From: Paguma larvata | Taxonomy: Eukaryota; Chordata; Mammalia; Carnivora; Viverridae | Assembly (NCBI GenBank): GCA_030068075.1 | Contig: CM057841.1 | Coordinates: 37,923,030-37,987,029, forward strand | Direction: 5' to 3' | Length of the DNA: 64,000 nucleotides | In this document: piece by piece, positions 56,576 to 64,000 of the stretch | Layout: each line of letters opens with the position of its first letter | Numbering within the stretch: position 1 is the first letter of the stretch | Notes under the pieces: model-generated | What the model was told of the DNA's origin: nothing | What the model saw: only the letters and a program-made list of their open reading frames with translations | Databases searched by the model: none | Program-made: the position numbers and the translations under genes

Positions 56576-57489
56576 CTCTGTGTTTCATAGCTCTATTTCA
56601 GTAGTATATAGTTGAGTAGGTCGGATTGCTTTTGGAGAGGATCTACTCTTCTCTGTCCTTCTCTCTGTGTCGCTGTCTCTCTCTCTCTCTCTCTCTCTCT
56701 CAGAAGGCACAGTTTCTGAGCCTTCTCCTGATATCTTCGAATTCCATCACCATTTGTGAATTTAAGTAGGAATTCCAGACTTCCAGGAAGGAGTTTTGGA
56801 GGGGGCAGCAGTAGGGCTCTTAAAAAGCTTACCATTGCAGGATCCAAATGCGTTCTCCGAGAGATTCAATGGATTTTTTATGGATTCTGTGAATTTCCTG
56901 ATATTCCGCCATTATTTCTGCTTAAGCCGATGTAAAGTATTTTACTGTCTTATCAATCAAAATTCCAGGATAGAAACAGTACTGAGAATGAGAGCTTTAT
57001 AATATGGTGATAGTTACACTAAGAACACAATAGTGTGTAACTACGGCATAATGGACATTGATGGAGACCTTAATTGCAAATCAAAGTTAGAAGAGTATAA
57101 GCAGCTGAATGGCTCATAAGCATAATTCCTGATTTTCCAAGCCAGTGGGAACTTTGTTTTATCATTGAGGATTTTACTCAGCAAACAATCCAAACACATA
57201 TTTAAAAAAAATGCACACTAATTCATGTGAGAAAACAGTGTGGAATGCAGACATCCAGTATAAATATCAGTTTCCAGACTACCTAACAGCACATGCAATC
57301 AAGGGACTATTGAACTGTGTAACATAAGAAGCCAGAATTTTAACAAAAAGCACACAGTCATGGGATTCAGGCAACATGTATCTTTTTTAAAAAGGTGACC
57401 TCTCACTGCTGTGGAGTTAAGATAAAGTCACTTAAATTCTTCTCAAGGGTTCTACTCTCTTCTCCCACTCATGCAACAGTTAACCTTCT
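56576..57489. other. Unassigned sequence with short (CT)n
   Basis: A pure CT run at about 56677-56701, otherwise unassigned. Confidence 0.45.
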
Positions 57490-57600
57490 GAGAAATGCTA
57501 GAATGGCAGCTCCTTCAGGGTAGAAAGAGCACTTTATGTGTTTTTGATTCTCCAGCCCCAAGCAGTCTAGAACATAATAAACGCTCAATAATGTCTTAGT
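57490..57600 (+). mobile_element. L2 3'-end fragment
   Basis: GGCAGCTCCTTCAGGGTAGA, TTGATTCTCCAGCCCCAAGC, AATAAACGCTCAATAATGTC. Confidence 0.65.
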
Positions 57601-58516
57601 AAGAAAAGAAAACAAGAGGCAGGAAGCCACAGAGGCTAAATCTTGAAAAACACTGGGGGAAAAAATACCATAATAAGGAGGTGATATTCTACAGTTCTCT
57701 AAGACATTTAGCTCGAAGACTTGAAAGACAAGTGCCTCTTCCTCTAGCCTTGTCTCCCAAAAAAACATGATGGCTAAACCGTCAATATGATAAAGTTTTA
57801 CCTATGAGAAAGGGGAGTCTGAAGTAAAGGATAACTGAAATCAGTTCGAATGTGGTACCCATTTACATGTTGGGAGAAAAATACCCTAGAATCCCCATAA
57901 AAAATTTGGGGAGGTAAAGTGAATGGATCAAGATAAGTTTCCTCATATCTAAGGTTAAAGGTGCAGAAACAGAGAAGAAGCTTTAAGATTATGCTCGCCC
58001 TTTCCACTGCTCCATGACATCTGAAGAGTTCATTTCCAATACCGAATCCACCAGGTCTGAACTGTGTGTCCACGGACAAAGTATATTTTTTAACTCATTT
58101 TTTCCTGCCTAAGAAAACACATAGGTTCTTACAGGTTTATTAAAGGGCTTGGCACGTGCCTGGCACTAGTAAGCATTTGGGACATACGGGCTTTAGCTTT
58201 AGTGACTGTTATTCTTATTATTGCTATCTTTGTTGTTGCTTTGTTACTGCGGCACAGAATCATGCAAAATGTGCCAATCCATTAAACAGCTTTTCCACCT
58301 ACATCCATGCTCAGTTTAAGTCCGGAATCGATTGATTTATAATTTCTTTCTCTTTTGGCAAGGAAGCCATGCTATCTTCGCCTACTCCAAAATTTTCTTC
58401 TGCTCTTCTATTAAAATCTCTATACAACTTCAAAAGCTATGCCAGCACTTTAGGGAGCATACCAGCCTAGCAGTTCTGAAACACAATATTCTCAGTATGT
58501 GCATGTGTGCTTGAGT
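57601..58516. other. Unassigned sequence
   Basis: A 93-codon reverse frame at 57798-58079 is not recognisable. Nothing else assigned. Confidence 0.4.
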
Positions 58517-58548
58517 GTGTGTGTGTGGGTGTGTGTGCACGCATGCGT
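58517..58548. repeat. Impure (GT)n tract
   Basis: GTGTGTGTGTGTGGG then GTGTGTGTGCACGCATGCG, alternating over most of its length. Confidence 0.85.
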
Positions 58549-58688
58549 CCGTCTGTAAATTTCTCTCCGCACAAATCATGCGTTCCTTGACCAATTTGAT
58601 AAAAAAGGCTAAGGTCTGTCTCCCTGATTATACCTGGTCAGGGAAGTCACCCACTCACTGTCGTGCTGCTGCTTTGTTGTTTTGTTGT

Positions 58689-58736
58689 GGTGGTGGTGGT
58701 GGTGGTGGTGGTGGTGGTGGTGGTGGTGGTGGTGGT
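58689..58736. repeat. (GGT)16 trinucleotide array
   Basis: 48 bp of uninterrupted GGT on the forward strand, preceded by TTTGTTGTTTTGTTGT. Many GG pairs make two-layer G-quadruplex folding possible. Poly-Gly and poly-Thr open frames over it are translations of the repeat. Confidence 0.97.
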
Positions 58737-58904
58737 AATAGACGTGTTTTTGTATGGCGAACACACTAACCAAATAAAATGTTTGAAAAGGTTTGCTTCC
58801 ATAGTCTTTTGAAATTGGATAATTCTGATTAGCTTATAATTAAATCCTATCAATTCTCAATTTTTCTTTAAGGCAAAAATAAGAAAACCAAGCTTTACTG
58901 CGGA

Positions 58905-59085
58905 TTATCTATTGCCTATCAGGCTCTGGACATGGCACTTTATATACATTGGTCCCCATTTTACAGATGGAGAAACTGACATTCTGAGACAGTAAGCCAC
59001 CTGCACAAGCTCACGTCTCCTGTAAGTGATTCAAATTCGGGTATTTTTGGCCCAAAGTCTGTGTTTTTTCCACTAGACTGACCCT
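58905..59085 (-). mobile_element. MIR
   Basis: CCCATTTTACAGATGGAGAA, GCACAAGCTCACGTCTCCTG, TTCAAATTCGGGTATTTTTG, TTTTTTCCACTAGACTGA. Confidence 0.82.
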
Positions 59086-60034
59086 TTGTAGTGGTAGCTA
59101 CAAAGGACTACTTATAGCTGATTTTACTTATAACAAAGGGAAAATTACATTCTCTGTGTGTGGACCTGTAGCGCACATGCTGGTTTTTGCCTAAAAGCCT
59201 CCTCACCTCCCTCCTGCCAATTTTTACCTTTAATCCCTGTTTGAGTCTGCAAAGTGGAGAACCGCAGGCAAATATTTATTCATGAAATGAGCCATTTTCC
59301 CCATTTCTAACCCATCCAAAACTGCTCTAGTTTCTCCTTAAACTTCTGAAAAGCAATTTGCTTCTCAACTAAAAAAAAAAAAAAAAAAAGCCAAAAGAAA
59401 TAAAGAATCCCAGTCCAAAGTCAGAGCAGGGAACAATGGGCCCAGAGTAAATATGTCTTCACTAAGGTAGGCACTGCAATCAGTCTTAGCTACAGACAAT
59501 ACACATTTCAGATATTAAAGATGGGGCATCATATAGGACATCTGGAATTAGGGTAAAAGGCTTCCTTCATCCCCTGTGGATCAAGGGACATAAGCAGAGT
59601 GAAGAAAGAACTTAACAAACACTAGTAAGTCCAAGTTCCAGATTGAGTATGTCATTAAATTAAAGGTTTTTCTCATTGATGAGTAAAATAAAATCATTTA
59701 TTTAGAGAGCAACTTAAATTTTAGGTAAAGATCAACAGATACTTTGCAAGGGTGCCTCAACTCTACCATCATGCACACGGAGCAGACATCACTAGTTGAT
59801 GAAGGCACTTGTGTTCATGGGGCCAGAATTAGCCTAAACATCCTTCTAAACATAGCATTCCAAGCAGCCTCTATTGATCAACTGGAACAGGCAAAAAAGG
59901 AAAAAAAATTATGCCAACCCAAACATAGAAGACAGGGAATATGCATGACTCTCTATTTTTTTTTATTTGCTTGCTTATTTACCCTTAGGTTTTTCTATGA
60001 CATCAGTCACTGTTCTTTTTGTTTTGTTTTATTT
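59086..60034. other. Unassigned sequence
   Basis: A19 run at 59371-59389; otherwise nothing recognised. Confidence 0.4.
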
Positions 60035-60195
60035 TGGGAAGGGATCAATATTTTTATTATCTTGATTATGGTGATGGTTTCACAAGTGGATACATACACC
60101 CATATGTCCATACTCATCAAATAGTATATATTAAATACGTACGGTTTTTAAGTATTAATTATATCTCACTAAATCTATTAAAAATGAAAGCAAAA
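60035..60195 (+). mobile_element. Old L1 3'-terminal fragment
   Basis: TTGATTATGGTGATGGTTTC, ACAAGTGGATACATACACCC, ATTAATTATATCTCACTAAA: the terminus of an old L1 (L1M type). Confidence 0.75.
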
Positions 60196-60949
60196 GAGAG
60201 ATAGATGAAGCCACCTGCTATATAGAGTGAGGAAACAAAAGGGACTTTCTCAAGGGTCCCCAATATTTAATTACAGGTACTCACAGAGTCAGTCACTGTT
60301 CTAACCAGTGACTACTCCGATGGTTTTAGAAATGCTTTAAGACTATCAAATAATAGACACCATTCAGCCATTAGGTTCTTTCACAAACACTTATTAAGCA
60401 ACTATTTCATGCCAGGTCCTGTGACGCCTGCTGGAGAAATCAAGATGCATCTTGTTGAATTCCGCCCTCAAAGCAGAATAATTTACCCCATTTATACTTC
60501 CCTCTGTTGAAACTCTAGCATGCAGAAAAGTGCCTTTCTTCTCCTTTCAAGCCCTATGAAGATTTTACTTAGAGGATGTGCAGTATTTGATCCACTCCAC
60601 CCAGAGACAACCCAAAAATAGGAACTAGAGAGTAGACGGAGAAAGAGGAGCCTAAAAAGGTGGCAGAAGGCACTCAAGATTGCATAATGAGGCAACACAA
60701 TCTTGTAGAAACTAGAGGGAAAGCACATGGCTCTCCAGGGAAGAGAGAAGGGCAGGAAGAGGAACAGGGATATATGTGAAAAGGGCTCACAGCATGGGGA
60801 TTTCATACAGAGAACCAATCAAGTGCCCAGGACTGGGGAGGCAGTGACCTGTTCCTACCATCTCCCACATTCAGGGATTCAGAAAATGGAAGCTCTGGGT
60901 TAAGATGCAGGTAACATCATGTAAGTGATGAAGCAACAGTCCTACTGAC
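60196..60949. other. Unassigned sequence
   Basis: 60375-60475 (TATTTCATGCCAGGTCCTGT) resembles an old repeat. The 108-codon reverse frame at 60492-60818 is unremarkable. Confidence 0.4.
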
Positions 60950-61060
60950 TTCACGTCCTCCCTCTATTCATTACCAAACTGTAACTTTGGGTAAAAGTCA
61001 CTGGAACTCAATTTACCTCAGTTTCCTCTTATGTTAAACTGTTGCCATCCTAATAGTAAC
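60950..61060 (+). mobile_element. MIR fragment
   Basis: AACTTTGGGTAAAAGTCACT then CAATTTACCTCAGTTTCCTC follow MIR order. The DNA transposon next to it may have inserted in it. Confidence 0.5.
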
Positions 61061-61061
61061 A

Positions 61062-61408
61062 CAGCTGACTCCAAACAACATGGGACAGCGGCACCAACCA
61101 CCGCTCCCCTGCCATGCAGTACAAAACTCACAGGTAACTTTCGACTCCCCAAAAACATAACTAATAATAGCTTACTGTTGATAGGAAACCTTACCAATAA
61201 CACAAATAATCAATAAACATATTGTGTACATTATATGTTTTACATGCTGCATTCTTACAATAAAGGAAGCTAGAGAAAAGAAAATGTTTAGAAAACCACA
61301 AGAAAGAGAAAATACATTTGCAGTACTGTACTGTACTTATTGGGAAACAAAAAAGTGTACCTAAATCGTCCTGCGCAAATCAAACCCATGATATCCAAGA
61401 GACATGGT
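61062..61408. mobile_element. Tigger-like non-autonomous DNA transposon
   Basis: Left end CAGCTGACTCCAAACAACAT, right end CAAATCAAACCCATGATATC then CAAGAGACATGGTA. The interior (TTACTGTTGATAGGAAACCT, CAATAAACATATTGTGTACA, GCAGTACTGTACTGTACTTA) matches a common mammalian Tigger-group MITE whose ends read 'CAGTTGACCCTTGAACAACA'. Exact subfamily not assigned. Confidence 0.7.
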
Positions 61409-61732
61409 ACTTTTATGTTTTGTTTTAAACAGTTTTGTTTTGTTTTGAAGGACTATGGGAGTATTTATAAAGCCCTTACAACCAAGGTGCACATTCTATT
61501 ACTCTCAGGCCAATAATGGTCAATCCTATTGTTAATAAAGATTTGTTGGAACACTGACACATGCATTCCCTTGTATTATGTCTATGTTTGCTTTCACTCT
61601 ACAACGACACAGTTGAATAGTTAGTTGCAACAGAGCCTGCATGGCACACAGAACTGAGGACAATTACTATTCAACCCTTTCTAGAAAAGTTTGCCAATTC
61701 CTGATGTCCTGCCCTAGGACACTACCTAAATT
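61409..61732. other. Unassigned sequence
   Basis: GTTTT-rich stretch at 61415-61445. Nothing else. Confidence 0.4.
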
Positions 61733-61743
61733 ATGTTTTTATT

Positions 61744-61968
61744 GGGGCGCCTGGGTGGCTCAGTTGGTTGGGCAGGCCGACTTCGGCTCAGGTCATGATC
61801 TCATGGTCTGTGACCTCGAGCCCCACGTCGGGCTCTGTGGTGGCGGCTCAGAGCCTGGAGCCTGCTTCAGATTCTGTGTCTCCCTCTCTCTCTGCCCTTC
61901 CTCCCTGCTCACACTCTGTCTCTATGTCTCTCAAAAAAAAATAAATGTTAAAAATTTTTTTTAAAAAG
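61744..61968 (+). mobile_element. CAN SINE (SINEC, feliform), young-looking
   Basis: GGGGCGCCTGGGTGGCTCAG head and near-consensus body with B-box change (GACCTCGAGCCCC). The duplication ATGTTTTTATT is at 61733-61743 and 61969-61979. Confidence 0.95.
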
Positions 61969-62064
61969 ATGTTTTTATTAAGACATCAGACCAGCAAATC
62001 ATACAGTGCAAACATAGGCTCCTCCAGATATAGAAAGTCTGAAAAAACAACAAAAATAAGCTAG

Positions 62065-62265
62065 ACTTCAGAAGATCTGGGTTTGAACCCCAGTTCTGCC
62101 ATTTCCCAGCTGGGTGACCTTGAACAAAGTTCCTCATCTGTCTGTGGCTTGGATAGGGATAACAATATTACCTATGCCAAAGATTAAAGAGAGCATATCT
62201 CAAAAAAATTTAGCAGAGTGCATAGCACATGAAAAGTACTAAGGAAGTATTAGCTGTTAGGATTT
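62065..62265 (+). mobile_element. MIR
   Basis: GATCTGGGTTTGAACCCCAG, TTCTGCCATTTCCCAGCTGG, GTGACCTTGAACAAAGTTCC, GTGCATAGCACATGAAAAGT. The head and B-box-like region are unusually well kept. Confidence 0.83.
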
Positions 62266-62780
62266 ATACCTCTTGGCAACAGATCTATAATCATTTAAAG
62301 AGTGAAATAAGCAAATTTGGAAGACTTTCTACTGAGCAATGTAAACAGTAACCAATAGTACCATGTCCAGTATTACTACTTCAACATGAGATAATGGTCA
62401 GTAGGGCTGGCTGCCTCATCATGTTCTTAGAACTGTAACAAACTTATTCAATATTGCTCTCTTCCCTATATTTCTCAATAAAGCTTAAATTTCTTAGCTC
62501 CATGGGCTTCCATCTGGTGGTCTGCGGGAATATAATATTGAACATGGGGTTTATCTAAGGCATCAATTAGGGCATGCAAAGACAGAGCCTCTAGAATAAT
62601 ATAGGGAACGAGTTTGTCTCTCTTTCTCTCTCCAACTCTAAATGCAGTAAGAACACAGAGTAAGTCATCCACTCATCTCAGAGATCATTAAGGGGAGCCC
62701 AGAAAGTCTTCAAAAAAAAAAAGTAAAAATTTTGAACTGAAAATTTAAAAGGATGTGTGGTATGATGGGGCTGGTGGTAG

Positions 62781-62782
<2 letters not shown>
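62266..62782. other. Unassigned sequence
   Basis: Nothing recognised. Confidence 0.4.
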
Positions 62783-62827
<45 letters not shown>

Positions 62828-62840
62828 CATGCACGTGCAT
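62783..62840. repeat. (GT)n(GC)n tract, 58-bp strict purine-pyrimidine alternation
   Basis: GT repeat passes into GCGCGCG, then a perfect 12-bp palindrome CGTGCATGCACG (62824-62835) and GTGCAT without breaking alternation. Confidence 0.95.
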
Positions 62841-63389
62841 TGGGCACAGAAAGGCAAATAAAAAAGGTATTCCAGGTAGAAGTGACAGCAGAAAGAATGT
62901 CTGAGTCAGGAATTGAAAAGTAGTATAATAAATTAAGAATCTCAAGTTACAGAGTAATTAGGAAGCAGAAAATAAAAGGCCTTGTCTGTCCTATTAAGGT
63001 TGTTTAATTACCCTGTGCTGGTGACAAGAAGATAAAATTCCTTCATAATCCCTTGTTTGGCTTTCTTTCTTTCTCCTCTTCCTTCTCCCCTCCCTCACTC
63101 CATTCCCCTCTCTTGCCCCTTCCCTTTGTCGGAGTTTACTGCTGGCTTTCAGGAAAGAAAGGCAATATCTTATCTTTAGTTTTCTTATCACTAAAATATC
63201 CTAGAATAATTGCTGCTATATGGTAAATGCTTAATAATATTGAATAGACAAATTGCCAAATGCATTCCTTATACAAAAAAAAAAAAAATCACAAGGTGTA
63301 TGTATAGTAAGTCCTTACAAGGTAAATTGCTAAAGTCTTTCCTCCGAAGTCATACTACCTGCATAACAAACAGTCTTTTCTCTTCAGCA
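62841..63389. other. Unassigned sequence
   Basis: 62865-62900 (GTATTCCAGGTAGAAGTGAC) hints at the unnamed old repeat family. Pyrimidine-rich stretch 63058-63125 and an A-run at 63276. No gene. Confidence 0.4.
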
Positions 63390-63592
63390 ACTATGGGAAG
63401 TTGAGTGAGCTCCTTAAACTCTGAGTTTTAGGGGCATCTGGGTGGCTCAGTGGGTTAAGCATCTGACTCTAGATTTCACCTCAGGTCATGATCTCACTGT
63501 TACTGGGATCAAGCCCCACATCAGGCTTCACACTGACAGCATGGAGCCTGCTTGGGATATTCCCTCTCTCCTCTCTCTCTCTTCTCTCTCTC

Positions 63593-63626
<34 letters not shown>

Positions 63627-63800
63627 ATGCACACACACACACACACAATAAATAAACAAAAAAAAACAGACTCTGAGTTTTAGCTCCCTAACCAGCAGAA
63701 AGGAGAAGGATAATAATAATGTTCTCTCTTTGAGTTGTTGTAAAAACTCAGTAACTTAATGTGTACTAAGCTCTTTAAAAAGAGCTGCATCCATAGAAAC
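63390..63800 (+). mobile_element. MIR split by a SINE
   Basis: AGTTGAGTGAGCTCCTTAAA before the SINE; after it AAGGATAATAATAATGTTCT, GAGTTGTTGTAAAAACTCAG and TAATGTGTACTAAGC. This is MIR order across the insertion. Confidence 0.65.
63431..63669 (+). mobile_element. CAN SINE, older subfamily, with (CT)n(CA)n expansion
   Basis: GGGGCATCTGGGTGGCTCAG head with CATCTGACTCTAGATTTCAC (older type). A compound CT/CA microsatellite (63559-63647) replaces the normal pyrimidine tract. The duplication ACTCTGAGTTTTA is at 63418-63430 and 63670-63682. Confidence 0.95.
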
Positions 63801-64000
63801 TAGTCAATAAAAACATGCCATTCTTATTTCTAGATATAACATCAGCAATTTCAGTTAAGCATAAGTGATCCTGAAGTTTTTTAAGGTATAAGAATTAATG
63901 AATTTACTAAGATGGACATGTGAGTGACAAGAACTCTGAGTCTGAGCCTGGGAAAAACAAAACATAAAAATGAATCTTTTACACTCTTAGTTCATGAGTG
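63801..64000. other. Unassigned sequence to window end
   Basis: Nothing recognised. Confidence 0.4.

Noticed and set aside
57798..58079. 93-codon reverse open frame
   Set aside because: Reads as a plausible peptide but matches nothing I know and has no supporting exon signals; kept as unassigned sequence.
58515..58853. Gly-rich and Thr-rich open frames on opposite strands
   Set aside because: Direct translations of the (GGT)16 array.
62065..62110. tRNA-like GGTTTGAACCCC segment
   Set aside because: Belongs to an MIR head, which derives from a tRNA; no functional tRNA fold.

Overview
This is non-coding nuclear DNA from a carnivore, almost certainly a cat (Felidae) or close feliform. The diagnosis rests on about 27 copies of the tRNA-Lys-derived CAN SINE (SINEC). 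Their bodies carry the feliform sequence: 'GTGCTGACAGCTCAGAGCC', a cytosine-thymine-rich tract and an AATAAA-bearing tail. Dog and mustelid/pinniped copies differ in this part. L1 3' ends of carnivore type and many ancient mammalian repeats (MIR, L2, MER5A, MLT1, Tigger, hAT) complete the picture. I find no protein-coding exon, functional RNA gene, CpG island, CRISPR array or bacterial or phage feature. The window looks intergenic or deeply intronic and AT-rich.

Layout. 0-6 kb: unassigned sequence with degenerate GGAT/TGAA-rich tracts, two forward SINEs, and a Tigger-type DNA transposon (5463-6133) holding a reverse SINE. 6-9.7 kb: MIR, SINEs, and two ERVL-MaLR (MLT1) LTRs side by side. 9.97-11.57 kb: a decayed hAT transposon with remnants of its transposase C-terminal domain, split by a SINE. 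12-19 kb: a short L1 3' end, an internally deleted Tc1/mariner MITE (16082-16302), MIRs, and long unassigned stretches that resemble conserved regulatory sequence by eye. 19-26 kb: a very fresh SINE (19111-19329) and several forward SINEs, MER5A and MIR. 26-29.5 kb: mostly unassigned. 29.5-31 kb: a long L2 remnant interrupted by a SINE and an L1 tail. 32-37 kb: SINE-rich, including a SINE inserted into an opposite-strand SINE. 38-46 kb: MIR, L2 and an L1 fragment with the decayed end of ORF2. 46-54 kb: L2 copies, microsatellites and a second SINE-in-SINE nest. 54-64 kb: MIRs, a (GGT)16 array, an L1 tail, a Tigger-like element, a 58-bp alternating purine-pyrimidine tract and two more SINEs.

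The repeats form a readable insertion history: ancient MIR, L2, hAT, Tigger and MaLR form the base layer. Carnivore L1 and SINE copies with target-site duplications sit on or inside them. Most longer open frames are repeat translations. In particular, about a dozen frames encode the same roughly 60-residue SINE peptide and should not be read as a gene family. I did not find a new biological system. The items most worth a second look are the hAT relic, the MITE, the inverted SINE pairs (likely RNA hairpins if transcribed), the long Z-DNA-prone tract and several candidate conserved non-coding blocks. All family calls are from visual recognition and would need RepeatMasker/Dfam to confirm.
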